DNA from: Capillidium heterosporum
Lineage: Eukaryota; Entomophthoromycota; Entomophthoromycetes; Entomophthorales; Capillidiaceae
Length of the DNA stretch: 64,000 bases
Assembly (NCBI GenBank): GCA_016630905.1
Contig: WBMQ01000006.1
Location: 372,001 to 436,000, forward strand
Reading direction: 5' to 3'
A program made the position numbers and the translations under genes. The notes below the pieces were generated by a model, which worked only from the letters and a program-made list of their open reading frames with translations, made no database searches and was not told the origin of the DNA. Below, one piece after another: positions 36,993-50,431 of the stretch (positions are counted from its first letter, which is position 1; the number at the start of each line of letters is the position of its first letter).

Positions 36993-39532
36993 TTACACAT
37001 GATCGTCATCGTCGAACTCATGGCCCTGATCCATAGCCAACTTTCTTAGCATAGCCTGGTTGGGCATCGGCAACAGACTAGGTGCCAAAACAGCAGCCTG
37101 GCGAGAAGATTCGTTGAGGGGGGAGTGAGGACGTTGGAAGGTAAGGTCAAAGGCCTGGGCTGGATCACCAAGCAATTCGTGGATAGGTTGAATGTAGCCG
37201 TTAACAACGGTGTCGCATCGTTTATAATAGTAGACCATGTTGATCTCATCCATCAAGGTTTCAGTAACGGTAAATAATACGCAGATCAGGTACGTTCGTC
37301 TTACGCATGTGGTTGCCTTTAGGGCCTAGAGTATGGCAATTCTCACCCAGCCATTTCTCCTTAACTTGGAAGTTCGAAGCCAGACTGTAAAACGGAGTTC
37401 CTACTGATTTCGCACATGTCGGTAGGGGACAACTTCCAAATCTGGGCAGCAACCGAGTACTCCTCGATAAGGGGTTCCTTGGTGAAATGGAACTGTAAAG
37501 GATCATCCGTAGACAAGCTGACATTGAGCCCACGCTGGAAGTAGGTGTAGAAGGGGTTACGCTCATAGTCAAGGAACAAGGCGTTATTGCTGAGGGGTGA
37601 CATGGCCAAAGGAACCTGCTCTAGATAGTAGAGATATTGCAGTACAGGAACTTTGCGCAGGAGGATGCCGTGGTTGATACCCTGGGAAGTCAAAAAGGCT
37701 GACGCCAAGTGATCGGTGTCACCAGCTTCACCGGCGTGGGGACGTAGTACGAAGGTGTTAAAGTTTCGAGCCTTACGCCAGTGGTTCAAGCTGACCATGT
37801 TGGCGTACATAAAGTACAAATAGTAAGAGTAAGGTGGGTTGTATTTCGTGTTCCACATATCGGGGGTGGGATATTTGTGGTGAACGCGCTTTTCGCTTTT
37901 ACTTTCGTCATCGACCGAGTCAAATCCTACGACGCGCTGCAGGAAAATGTGAAGCTTGGGGTGGGTCGAAGGGTCCTTAGTTACTTCATAGAGGGGCTGG
38001 AACACGTTGACCAAGAGGTCTTCGAAGCTCTTGACGGCACCATTGGTCTTGTACACGTTGTACAGTCGAGGGAACTGGATCAACCATCGTACATTGTGGA
38101 AGATGAGCTCGTTGTCGATGATCCAGGCGGCTAGGCGGTCCCACTCGTCCAATGAACGTCCGTAGATGGACAATCGATACTCGGCCATCTGATACTTGCT
38201 GGCTTCTAAATCTCCAACCACCTCCTTAGTCAGCTCGGCCAGGTACTTGCCTTTGACAAAATTATCTGTCTTCAAGAAGATCTCACGCAGGCGGGATTCT
38301 CCAATGGGATTGTATTTCAAGTTGAACTTGTCAAACCGGTGGAACGAATCTTTGTGGGCGTGCATATCCAACGTGTCGATGCTTAAATCATACGCTGTCA
38401 ATCCCAAGGACTCAAATACCTCGGCCAATGTAAGGTGCTTGTTGTCACGATAGATGACCACATCCTATCATATAAGCTTAGCCAGGTTAGAAAAACCGTT
38501 ACTTACCTCTGGGCACTTCTTGAGCTTGGATTTGATGAAGCGTAGTAGATGTTTCTGATTCATACAGGCAGAGTGATGGACATGGGTATCCACTTTACGT
38601 ACATTGTAAAAGTCACGATGAGAAACGCTCTAATAAGCACTAAGTATATGTGGAAATAAAATTCCAGTTACCTTTGATGCGGCTAACTCCTGATACTCGT
38701 TCAACAGGGTGAAGAGCTGAAATTTGGACTCCAAGTAACGGAGACGACGATATGCAAAAGATTTGGCTGGTCCATCTGAAATCAAGTCTAAGATCGACTC
38801 TAGATCCTTGTAGTGCTCTTTAATAGTTGGTACGATGAACAGTGGTTTCTTATCCAGTGAATCTATATTTTGATTACTATCTATAGATATGTGTATTTTT
38901 ACCTTGTTTGGTTGCATACACCTTGAAAACTCCATTTTCCATTTGGAAATCATACTAAAAATTGATCAGCTTTTGCAAAAGTACTAAGCCTACCTCATGG
39001 CCCCCAGGTATTTCGCATTCAGAAAGATTGAACCTTGAGCTTTCAGAGCCAGAAGGGTTCTCTTTGGAGACCAGTGGGGCGGAGGTGGAGGAGGGTAAAT
39101 CTTCCAATCCTTTTTACTACTAGGGTTATCTTCGACCCGCTGCAGCGATATTTCTATATACTTTTGACGTAACTCGCACCCTTTACGGAACTGGCTCATC
39201 AGATCCTTCAACTCATCTTGAAGTTGATTTTCAGCCAAGGTGGTCTTGGCAAAGTTCTCGGAAAGCTTCTCTATCATACCGCCATCAACCTTGCTGAAAT
39301 CTTCCGGCGCCAATTTGGACAGGTAACTCTTGCCTGGGTTGGAGAGCTGCTGGTGGGCGTACATAGTGGCATTTTCCTAATTGGCAAAGTTAGCTTGGCA
39401 CTTAGTTGTAGTACTAACCGCTGCTACCGACTGTCTCAACTGGTAAGTAAAGAATGGGGATTTGGTGTCCTGGCTATTCTCCTGTAAACTTTCTTCTGAA
39501 AATATTGGCGAGGTCAGATCACTGTTGCTCAT
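36993..39532 (-). CDS. AMD1: AMP deaminase
   Basis: Minus strand from ATG 39532 to TAA 36993, about six exons. The N-terminal variable region includes [12 protein letters not shown] and [12 protein letters not shown]. The catalytic TIM barrel has [18 protein letters not shown] with the metal-binding Hx[43 protein letters not shown] and [17 protein letters not shown]. The C-terminus contains TNVPDLR and a long tail with [20 protein letters not shown]. The enzyme converts AMP to IMP and ammonia in the purine nucleotide cycle. Frame displacements occur at 37368-37372 (+1, before QVKEKWLG), at 37263-37264 (+1, splitting the invariant RYET as TAC-T-GAA) and at about 39066-39076 (opposite direction, after PPPHW). 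All lie inside otherwise conserved sequence. Confidence 0.92.
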
Positions 39533-41842
39533 TTTTTAAAAAAGGTTTCTTTGCTAAAGAATTTCTGCTTTTATCCTTGTCGATTGTTAGAATTGTTTAT
39601 ATCACGTCACATGATTCAGTTTAAATTAAACATCAATGCGTAGTTTAAGGATCAAAATTTTGACACTTTAGATCAGGGGTACTAGACCAAGTCTCGTTAC
39701 TAGACTTTGAAAGCGGACCCAAAGCCATCGGGTCCGAAATGCCACTATATGTTATTCCTTTGAAAACTCCACGATATAATATTATAAAGTTGCCAAAATT
39801 TGGAAAGAAATTCTAATTATTCGCTACTTATGATCTTCCTGTCTTCGGATGAGTTAAACTGAATACCACCAGACCAAAAAGTATATTACAAAAGCTGTGA
39901 CAAATACTATATAAAGTACCTTTCCCTAATACAAATATTCCTATATTTCGGGCATTATAGCTCAATAAGTGTAAAAATAAATATAACTTGATAGAATAGC
40001 AAAGTATATTAACTTCTAAGGCCTTATATTTCTACTATATCACACAAACCTATTCCAAATTTGTTAATGGTAATGAAGTCATTAAAGGTTTATGAGAGCA
40101 ATATGAATACATAAGTACCTATATTTTATAAAAGTGATAAAGAAGTGTTACAAACATGAATTGGTTAGAATATGTATAAGTGATGGAGTAAATAACTTTA
40201 TTGAACTCTATATCACTAAATCTGTATACTTACTGGAACTATGGATTTAAAATAATATTGCAGTCTCAAAATAGCAATCCCTTGGCATATATATATAATT
40301 ATATATACTGTCTGTATGCACACTATATTTAATTCTAGAAGCCATTAGCCTATCTTTAACTATTAGTAATATTAAAATAGCTTATAAAGTCGTTTTAACT
40401 CTACATCAAGCTTTAAGGTTGCCAGTAACTTTTATGTAAAAATAACTATTATAAAGTATGTGTATGAGTACATACATGCAAACTGAAAATATACCATACA
40501 GAAATGACAGTGATTTTCATATAGTTTCGAAGCTGAAGTCAAGTGTTTGTTTAGGATACCTCTGACAAAAGAAGTGCTACTATGCCATCGTAAAATCAAG
40601 CTAAAAGTTTACAAAGCTCAAATAGATATAGTTTAGGCATATAAGCAATGTAAAACTTTCTAAAGTTGCTTTTACTGGAATATGCAGTTGAGTTGGCTGC
40701 AATAAACTTCAAAGCTAAGTGTAGTCTAATTCAACCATCATTACACCTACACGCTTAAACTATAAATATAGATATGTCTAATCACTAAAAAGCAAGCTTC
40801 AATAGATTAGGCTTCTCAAATAAAGTTATGTAAATCGACCAAATCTCCAACTTAAAATCCAAGCTTTTCTCATGAGAATATTAATCTCAAAACATGAAAG
40901 GCAAGCTAAAGAAATTGGCCAAATAATCCCCTTTAAAGAGAGGATAAATGAAGACACTCTAATCCATTAGTTTTTAGTTTTCAACTTTAGACTGGTACGC
41001 TGTCAAATGCCATCCTAAAGTCGAACTATTCCACTAGAGCTTTGGTCTAAGCTCCTTTTCGTACCAGGAGGATATTCGCCATTTGCAGGAGCTAGACTAC
41101 CATATTAAAGTTTCGATCGATTTTATAAACTACTTGAAGAAATATTGAGACGTTTATAGTATGGGCCTTTTTTAGATGAGTACAAATACTGTAGGCTTTA
41201 ATAAAATCTCCTATTTATATTAGGTTATCGATGAAATCTACTTGCCAAGTAACTTACACTATCCCCATCCAAAGGATTACTGTTCTCATTATCAATAAAT
41301 GTAGCACACATTGTATATAGTTATTTATTTAACGTATTTGAAACATCATTTGTAGTTGCTCTTAGATATACGACATCGCCCTTCAAATTTAAATATTTAT
41401 GTGCCAATATACTTATTCAAAAAACGTCACAAACTTGAGTTAAAAGTTAAAATTGATTATTGGTATGTTGGTTGAAAGTTTCCTGGATTGATTCAAACTT
41501 CAATATCGGGTAACAGTAACCATAGATATTCTTAAAATAGCATATAGTAGCTTCAAGAAACCCACTGATATATAGTTTATCTGACTTATGTAAAATATGG
41601 CATCCATCTTCAAAATCTTAACCTAAGAGAATATATTGATTTATCTCAATGAACTACTCCAACTTATTGATAGAGTTGCCAGGTTTTTTATAAAGAATCA
41701 AACATCTGAAGTAACCAATACGGCCTTAGTATAGACAATAGCTACCAATAAAGCACGTATTATCTGGTCCTAAATATATAAAGAGAAAATTTACAAACTC
41801 GAAAATAAACTTTTATTAATTCATAGCTTTCAACTTAATTTT
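39533..41842. other. Gene-poor 2.3-kb stretch
   Basis: AT-rich sequence upstream of AMP deaminase and downstream of the RUS-family gene. No conserved frame, RNA gene or repeat is seen. Confidence 0.6.
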
Positions 41843-43595
41843 TCACTTAGTCGAAAAGATCCCTAGCCTCAAGGCTGGATGGCCCAAAAAGTTGGTCTCC
41901 AACTTCCACCCCATCTCCATCAACTTAACTTTCACCTTCGGGAAAGAGCTCCGAGATAAACTTTGAGCTTCTTGAACAAGTTCGTTCAAATCACTTTTAC
42001 TGCTACTCAAGCTGGTATGCAGGTGCTGACGAACCAGACAAGCTGTATAGAATCCTTCAATAACCTCTATCGTAGAGGCCTTCCTATCGTACCACAGGTA
42101 AATTCTCCCTTTTCTTATACTATCCCAATGCTTAGGTATCCATATATGATAGACATATCCTCTGCTAGCGTTATCAGCAATCAGCCTGGCCAATTCAGTA
42201 TGACTTTTCAACAATTTACCGATAGGTGCATCAACACTAACAGGCACTTTAAAAGGGGAAGTGAAGTTTAAAAGATATTGTTCCTTAAGGGCGACCTGCT
42301 CAGGCGTAAGTAGGAGATCCAATTGAGGCTGGACTTGCAAACTGGTACGAGTAGAACAGCTTAGGGCAGCATGAAAGAGGAGTTCAGCTCGCTGCACGTC
42401 CAAGTTTTTGGTAACTACGGCGTTGTTGGCCTTGTAGATGGCGTAGAGGGATAGGCCGGACAGTGGGAAGAAGGCCAGTAGGACGTCAATTATTTCAGAA
42501 CCTACCAGTGGGGAGATACCTACTCCTAGTGTAGTACCTAGGAACGTATGGGTGAGTTCAAAATTAATTACAAACGATGGTGTGTACCAACTAGACCGGC
42601 TGCTGTAGTTTGGGATCCGGTACGTCCGGTGATATCTCCTAAACTTAAAACATCAAATTAGCCCAGCATAAGATTCAAAATTTACTTGTCTCGCAAAGCG
42701 AAGCTACCGTTCATTTGGGCTCTAAAATCATAAAGTATCAACAAAATCTTTATCCAAAGAAAAATAGCAAACCTGGTAGCCGAACTTGCCAACCACGAGA
42801 TGTTCTTGCCTACCCATTTCATCAAAATTTAAATTTACAAAAAGATGTACCTATGTTAGATACTGACGCTAATACCAAGAACAAATTAGGGAACAAAGGG
42901 GTAAATATCTCTAGTAGTGTAGCCAGTTGCATAGATAATGCACTCCACATCCTATGATACTTGGGGTTACTATCAAATTTGTCACCCATTGTACTGGCGT
43001 AGATAACGCCACCTAACTGCCCTAGACCATCTTTTATTATCCAGTTCAGAGCGGCCGCCATCTATTTGTATAAGTATAAATAAATAAACAAAATGGAACA
43101 TAAGGCTAAAAAACTTACTGGTACTGAGCCAGCACCTAAACCCATGGCAAATAAGAGACATTGCGTTGATAGAACTAAAATTTAAATGTAAACTTTATAA
43201 AAATTTATATAAACTAAATAAGAGCTACCTCCAGTTATAGTCCCAGTAACATTATGGACGAATTGCCACTTGCAGTACTGCAGGTAGCCTTTACTTACTG
43301 AGGTAGGATACCCTTTAGGTAAGAAAGTCTTGACTCCCAAACTTTGAATGTTGCTAAATAGCCCAATTGGTTGTCCCTTTACTATTTTATTCGATATACT
43401 CTCCACCTCTTCATCGTGCAACTTGTAGCGTTCGATCTTGGTAGTCAGCATACCACTGCCTTTCTGCTCGACAAACGTAACTTTTGATCCATCTTTATTA
43501 GTGGTATAAGGTTGTCGAGTGTTGCAATTTAGGAGCCTGTACCTCAGTAGACAATTTGGTTTGGGCAGGCTACTCCAAGTGTTGAGTTGGACCAT
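41843..43595 (-). CDS. RUS-family (DUF647) protein
   Basis: About six exons from ATG 43595 to TGA 41843. The DUF647 core reads FLPKGYPTSVSKGYLQYCKW, then VAAALNWIIKDGLGQLGGVIY, the DSNPKYHRMWSALSMQLATLLEIFTPLFP block, a segment RAQMNGSFALRDNLGDITGRT split over short exons, and TTLGVGISPLV in the membrane-associated part. The tail (LLFHAALSCSTRTSLQ and on) is the weaker C-terminal domain. RUS proteins (plant ROOT UVB SENSITIVE, human RUSF1) are membrane-associated; their biochemical role is not settled. S. cerevisiae lacks the family. All splice phases fit and the frame is clean. Confidence 0.87.
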
Positions 43596-43916
43596 AGCAA
43601 TTCAAATGCAGCAAAAGCTATTCAAATTTATTCAATTCGTTTGGTAAAATTGGATAAACTACGTAACCAAATGGTTCAGTAAATTTGGGTGATGGAAGCT
43701 TCAAGAAAACTTTCCTAATTTTCATTCAAAGTAAACTCAAATCATAGATCATTAGTAACCCTTACTAATCGTATATCTTAACCTAATATCCATTGCCAAG
43801 ATACCAACTAGTAAAGAAAAATTGAAAACTCGCAGTAAGCTACAAAGCATATAATAACATCAGCAAATTCCAAACTACAAAAAAATGAAGCTTAAAATGC
43901 TTTTACTACTTTCCAC
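43596..43916. other. Intergenic
   Basis: AT-rich gap between the RUS-family gene and the 3' end of TOP2. No gene seen. Confidence 0.6.
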
Positions 43917-46900
43917 CTACTTTATAAACGACTCATCCTCTTCATCCATTGAACTGCCGGCGAGATACTCTTCCTCTTCATCACTCTCATCATCCGATAC
44001 ATCAATCCTATAGTTGGGTTGAGAGTGTTGCCGTCTCGGTTTAATGACATCATCAACACCCTTATCTTCCCCATCACTTTGTAGAAACTCTTCGTCACTG
44101 GATTCATCGTCTGATTGTAAAATCCGTTTAGCTGCCCGTTTGAGTGTCGGTTTAGGACTTGATGGTAGTGGTAGCTTTGGTAGCTTCACCTTTCTTACTC
44201 ATAGGCGTAACAGACTTCTTGGGTGCTTCAGGCTGCGGTTGAGATTCTGCATCAGAAACCAAGTCGACTTCCATAGACATGTCAATACCCTTATTAGGCT
44301 CGGTACCTTCTGAGGTCAGATCTACGAGGTCAGACTGCTTGGGTATAGTTTCGAAATAGTTGGTGATCTTGCCATTGCTACTGTAACTAGCAGTTGAAGC
44401 AGCAGTAGTCTCACCGTTGGATCTGGCTATCATGCCGATTCGTTATTCTCTCAGCAAGTGGCAAACGTTTGTTAGCCAACTCTCCATCCGAAATTGACTC
44501 GATCGTTTCGGCATCCATTTGAGCAACCGGGTCCTTATTGACACTCCCCGCCGATATTTTGGTGGAGTTTGCCTTTGTCTTGGTATCGTTGTAGCTACCC
44601 TTATCATTCTTCTCGACTTTAGTAGTTGACTTTCGAGATTTAGTAGTCTTAATTTTGGGTTGCCCCTTCCTGATTCCTTTGAGGGCCTCATTCTTGAGCA
44701 TTTCATCTTGCTCCAACATGTGCTCGTAAGTCTCCTCAATCTTGGCCAAGTCCTCCTTCCACAGGTCCTTCTCAGTCTTACTTAACAGGACTTTGAGTTC
44801 AACTTCCTTGCCTTCCAACATTTTCTTCAGGTATTCGACTTTGGCCAAGGTCAAGGATCGGATGGGCATGTTCAGTAAGTAGTTGTACCCGGCCAGACTA
44901 CTTTTTTCCTCATGCTCATTGGTGTTGTCGTCATTGGGAGTTTGTATATTTAGTTTGGGGTATTTTTCTTTGGTCAAAAGCTTGAGTACGACACTGTCCG
45001 GTTGGTTACTGATGTTCAACTCCTTGTTCACCATCTGCAGTATGAACTTGACCTGATAACTCAGCTTAGTGATCTGTTCATTCAGCAGCTTCTCGAGATG
45101 GAGTTTACGTCTCATATAGAGGTCGAGTCGGATATCGTAGAACTCGTCTAAAATTTGGGTGGGGTTTGAGTATTTTTGGATCTTGTTCTCGCTATTGAAG
45201 CATACGATATTACTAGTTAGAATGTTACTGGTGAGCTTGAAGGCCTTGATTAACCCAATCTCCCTAATCCTTTTCATGTTGGTTTCATTCAATGTAATTT
45301 TGAAGTTGACCTTGGAGTCGGTATGGTACTCGAAGTAGTCTTGAATGTAGAACTCCTTCTTCTCTTTCTTGACCTTGTCGACCTTGTCGACCTTGTCAGT
45401 ACCGTTGGACTTGTCAGTGACTTTCTCTTTGGATTTGGTCTTTTCGGTGACTGGACGCAACGAATCCAGGAACTTCTTATAGTTGTTAGTCCACACCTGG
45501 ATCGGCAATTCCGTAATTTCAACTGTACTATCGTCGATCTCACGGATGGAACCGTAGCTCACATACTTGTCGCCTTCTTTGTTGATAGCCCCCTCGAAGC
45601 CACGGTACCACGGGGTCATTTCCTCGAACTCCCGACCATCGATTTTGTGGTACAGGTTCTTGATGATGTCTCGTGGATCATAGCTGGGGATGTTAGTAGA
45701 CCAACCGGTACCGATTCCCTCAGCTCCGTTACACAGTACCATGGGGAACACGGGAACGTACCACTCCGGTTCAATGCGGACACCGTCATCTTCCAAGTAA
45801 TTCAGCAAGGAACTGTCGTCAGGATGGTAGATCAGCTTCGTGATGAAATGTAGATTGGTGTGGATATAACGTGGGCTACCGGCATCTTTACCCCCAGCTG
45901 CCCTTGAGCCAAAGATGCCGTTGGGGGTCAGTAGATTGATGTTATTGCTGCCGACGAAATCTTGAGCCATGTTGATGATCGTCCCCGCCAAACTTTGCTC
46001 ACCGTGGTGGTAGGAGGAGTGCTCGGCGATGTAACCGATGAGCTGGGCCACTTTGACTTCCTCTTTCATGTTCTTTTTCAGACAGCCAAACAAAATCTTA
46101 CGCTGGCCCTGTTTGAACCCGTCTACTACAGAAGGAATAGACCGTACACAATCGGCCAACGAGAACTGAATCAACTCCTTGTTGATAAAATCCTCAATTC
46201 GGATGTCTTTAGTGGAGTAATCGATAAAAGTCCCTAGTTGGAACTCACCTAACCACCTGCTTACGATCATCGGCTCGAACTTTCGAGAACGCTAGGTTAA
46301 TCAGCTCCCGCTCTGGATCGATGATGGGGCAAAACTCCTTGACGTGGCGTTTCAAATCACTAAAGTATTCTTTACCCTCCTCCTTAGTTGAGGTGGCCAG
46401 ACCCTGGTTTTGTTAAGTTACATTTCAGTTGCAAAACTTACTTTATAATACTTGATGCGGTAGCGAGATATGTCGACCCCTTCCTGCCAATTCTTGTACT
46501 CCTGTAAAGTGTAGAAGGAAATCCGGTCTTTCTGGTTCGATCGCTTAGTGGCTTTGACAATGGGCGTGATGAAACTCTGTAAGAAGCCCTTGACCTTTAG
46601 CAGGGAGGGGTAGAAGTGATCGATGTAGTTAATCAGCAGGCCTTTGATATGTGATCCATCGGTATCCTAATGAAGTCACTTGGGTTAAAAGGCAATTGTA
46701 TAAGAGTTTACCTGATCAGTCATGATCATGACATGACCATATCTTAAGGAACTGGCATCTTCATAGTTCTTACCCACTTTGAGACCTAAAATTGTACACA
46801 AGTTGTTCAACTCCTCATTCTTGAGAATGGTGGCTGTAGCCGCATCTCGGACATTTAACAGCTTGCCACGCAGGGGGAACACGCCAAAATAATCCCTATT

Positions 46901-48527
46901 TTGTACCGAGAGACCAGCGACCGCCAGACCCTTCGCTGAGTCTCCTTCAGTCAGGATCAACGTACAAAGCTTGGAGTTCCGCGTACCAGCCATGTTGGCA
47001 TCCTCCAATTTTTCGATATGAATGCGACTTGTCTTCTTGCTACTCATGCCACTCTCAAGCTGATGTAACTCTTTGGCCTTAAGAAACCCTTTGATGTTAC
47101 GAATTAAATCGGATTCCTTGAGTTTTTTATCGAACTTGGCACTCAGAGTAAAACTGGACCCAAACTTGGATGGCTTCAGCGTCATGCTCTCTTTGGTTTG
47201 TGAGTCGAAGGATGGATTGTCGATGAGGCAGTTGACGAAGACCCACATGTTGTTGGTGACGTGCTGAGGTCGGATAGTAGTCTTTGAACTCTTATCTTTC
47301 AATTGGCCCATGATCACTTCCAGCACCTTTTCGGTTACATGGCTGACGTGGGTGCCTCCCTTGGATGTGGAGATGGAGTTGACGAAACTAACCTGACGCA
47401 ACTGGTCTGACTCGAAGTTGGGGTAGATACCCACCTCCCAGCGTTCTTCGCATTTCTCATAGATCAAGTTCTTGGCAAAATCGAGTTCAAAGTCTGAGCC
47501 AGCGTAGGTTGAAGTCAGGTAAAGCTTGATGTAGTCTTCGAAAGATTTAATGCTTAATAGCTCTCCATTTAGATGGACTTTGACATTTTTGACGGTGCCG
47601 CACATGTCAAAGACTCTCTTCTTGAGCAGTGCCAGCATATCATCTCCGATCTCACAGGTTCCGAACTTGGCGAGATCTGGCTTGAAGGAGATGCGGGTAA
47701 ATTCAGTCTTTTTGGAGTAGTTGGTGATCTGTGGTTCGCCGATAGTGTTCATGTTATCGGTGAACACCTGGAAGTATTTTTTCTTCTCGTTGCTGTCCAC
47801 TGTTTCAACCGTAAATTCGGTACTGAAGATGTTGCAGAGTTTTGCGCCATAACCGTTACGACCACCTACTATCTTTTTCTCACTGTCGTCATAGTTCGAG
47901 GAGGTGAGGAGATGTCCAAAGATAAGTTCAGGTACATAGACATTTTCCTTCTTATGTTTAACTATAGGAATACCTTTACCATCATTTAAAACTGATATGG
48001 TGTTGCTTGCTTTGTCAATGGTAACATCGATCTTTTTCATACTTGGGTCGCGAATCTAACAAAATTCATTCTAATTACAGCCAAATAAAGCCAATAAATT
48101 TACCTTGTTATCAGCAGCATTGACCAAAATTTCATCAAATATCTTAAAGAGACCGGGTGAGAAGCTTATCTTTTTTTTGACTAACTTGTTATCTTCCTCC
48201 ATAACCCACATCTCCTGCTCAGTTGTTTCAACCGAACCAATGTAAGTATCGGGTCTCAACAAAATATGTTCAATCTGAGTCTTCTTCTGGTAGATATCCT
48301 CGACAGTTTTCGATAATATGGAGTCGGTAGTAGACTCAACTTGGAGCTTTGGGACAGAGCATCGTCGTTCAACTCGGCTGTGATCTTTGGCTTTTTGGGT
48401 GCTCGACCTACCTTCTTTGATTTAGCTGGATTCTTCTATAAAACAAAGTTAATGATGCACTAAAACGTCAAGGTACTTTTTCATTGTTTGGTATATAATT
48501 GTCGTCAAAGTCCTCAACTGATGACAT
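43917..48527 (-). CDS. TOP2: DNA topoisomerase II
   Basis: Minus strand from ATG 48527 (MSSVEDFDDNYIPNNEK) to TAA 43917. Features in order are LLRPDTYIGSVE, the GHKL ATPase motifs NDGKGIPI and GGRNGYGAKLCNIF, TOPRIM with TEGDSAKGLAVAGL and TDQDTDGSHIKGLL, the winged-helix region with catalytic Tyr in SPRYIHTNL, ITELPIQVWT, and a charged C-terminal domain ending in acidic clusters. The enzyme passes duplex DNA through a double-strand break to decatenate chromosomes. A +1 displacement at about 46255-46260 splits ADDRK from WLGEF. Two more +1 steps lie in the poorly conserved C-terminal domain (about 44433-44411 and 44189-44150). A frame change between exon 2 and the LLRPDTY exon (about 48300-48420) goes the other way, or reflects an extra intron. 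Confidence 0.95.
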
Positions 48528-49870
48528 CTTGTAGTTTCTTTGTTGCTTTGAAAAGTTCCTATTGAGGCTAAGCTGGTTTGGACTTGATAAGAATAAAAAA
48601 TGACTACTCAAGTGTTGCGTTTTTAGTCTGAGTTTTGGTAGCTTTAAGGATCTCAAATAACCCAAGTTTTTCAACAATAACATTCCATAAATCTTCGTAG
48701 CATCAAAAATTTTTGCCAAGTATACAGCTCAAAAAGTTTAGCAAAATTAAAGCAAGGAGAATGATTGAGTCAAATGTATATTTGGGTATATATAGCGTAA
48801 ATAAAACATGATATTTTATTATAGAACGTACATCAAAAGTATTTTAGGCGTTGTACATTCTGTATTAACGTATGAAAAGGTTAGAGGGCTCAAAGTTTAG
48901 TGACGATGGATGTCCCTGCCTCTTCGATGTTCTAACAATGTGTTTCAATTTAGTAGTGGTTGCTGATGATCAAAATCCTCTCTTGATTCCAAGAACTTAA
49001 ACGGCACTGATTTATAAAAGTATTTGGCAAATAGTAATCATTTAGTTTTGTAATATTTAAATTATCAAAGCAGCATATTACGAACTCGACTAAAATTTGC
49101 ATTTATAGACAATGCCAACTTTAATAGCATTTTACATGTATAATACTATAGTATATATTTTTTACATACGTAGCATAGCTCTTCAAATTCATATTAATGA
49201 ATATTTTATTCGGATTCAAACATCTAGCTACAATACATACATTCAAAGCCATCATTAAATAGATTTAAATCAAGGGTATGAATCTAACTAATTTATTTTC
49301 AACTGTTAGAAATATACAAGCTGAGTCGACTACGACAAAATCTGCGATATAGACAAAGGTATTAAAAAATAAACAGTTTTCTGTCACACATCTTCCTTAT
49401 AAGGCAATCGCCTTAGTATTCTTATAGGAAGAGTTATATCAGATTAAGCAATTTAAATACCCATAAAACCTCTTAAAATTGTCTGTCTTTGAATATTTTT
49501 TCTTATATAGCATAGCTGGTGATTCTCTTACAATACATTTCAAACTGGTAATATAATGGCATAGTAACTTGACTGAAATTGGCAATCTTTTAAACATAGC
49601 TCTATCGGATAAGATAACCTGATCTAGTAAACACATCCAAATCTGTAGTTACTCTTAATTGTACTTTGGGAAAATCCAACAGCTCTACCCATATCTACTA
49701 TTAATATCCCTGTAGTATTATAATTACTAATTCATATACAATTGGTATATTTTGAAATTTTGTGCTGCCTACATATATAATTGAAGCCACTTCAAAATTG
49801 CATACTAATTAACATATGAAAGTAAAAAGAACATTAATATTATTTAAAGTTTATTGTTTCCACAAATCCC
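48528..49870. other. Intergenic
   Basis: AT-rich upstream region of TOP2. The long frame running through the TOP2 start upstream to 48719 opens with TTG and is not used. No other gene is seen. Confidence 0.55.
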
Positions 49871-50431
49871 TTACAAATTCATGTACATACTAAGAGATAA
49901 TATGAGGAAGGTTAGCATACTAGTTTGTCTGAGGTCCGTAGCTGATGACAGATTACCGCTGAGTGCGTTGACCTTTTTGGCATAGATAGGACTAGCTGAT
50001 TGCACTGAACTTGCCGATTTACTTCCAGTTAACTTGCTAGAGCTATGTGAACTCGAAGGTTTAGAAGTGGATGTACACTCGGTGGAACTAGATTTCGATT
50101 GTTGGGTGCTCTTTACGACAGTAGGGTAAGCTTGTTTTGAAGTTGTCGATGGTAGGTCTACTTTAGTCGATACAATCGCGTTAGTAGTTTCGGAGCAGGT
50201 CGTCTCAACTGGATACAGCGGTACGGAGTGTAAAGAAGTTGGCACTTGGGTAGATAAAGTCGTCAACAGCGTTGTTTCCTGAACAAAACTGGATGGGCTA
50301 CTTACATAACACTTGCTATGAACTGTTATAGTTACGACTTTGGTACGGCATTTGGCTGCCAAGGCTCCAAGCCAAAACGTGGGTAAGATTGTCGAGATTA
50401 GGAAGACGTGTATTAGGTTGCTCTTTATCAT
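49871..50431 (-). CDS. Secreted Ser/Thr-rich, probably GPI-anchored cell-surface protein
   Basis: Single exon, 186 aa, ATG at 50431. A hydrophobic N-terminus (NLIHVFLISTILPTFWLG) followed by ALAA-K looks like a signal peptide. The body has a few cysteines (CRTKVV, KCYV, TTCS) and then becomes very rich in Ser and Thr (SSSTECTSTSKPSSSHSSS), expected to be heavily O-glycosylated. The C-terminus is hydrophobic (MLTFLILSLSMYMNL) after a Ser/Ala-rich stretch, as in GPI-attachment signals. Such proteins coat fungal cell walls. The family is not recognised and the function is inferred only from composition. Confidence 0.7.
   Translation of the reverse strand: MIKSNLIHVFLISTILPTFWLGALAAKCRTKVVTITVHSKCYVSSPSSFVQETTLLTTLSTQVPTSLHSVPLYPVETTCSETTNAIVSTKVDLPSTTSKQAYPTVVKSTQQSKSSSTECTSTSKPSSSHSSSKLTGSKSASSVQSASPIYAKKVNALSGNLSSATDLRQTSMLTFLILSLSMYMNL

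Noticed and set aside
45323-45853. Plus-strand 176-aa open frame inside TOP2
   Set aside because: It is antisense to conserved Top2 sequence and reflects the codon bias of the real gene.
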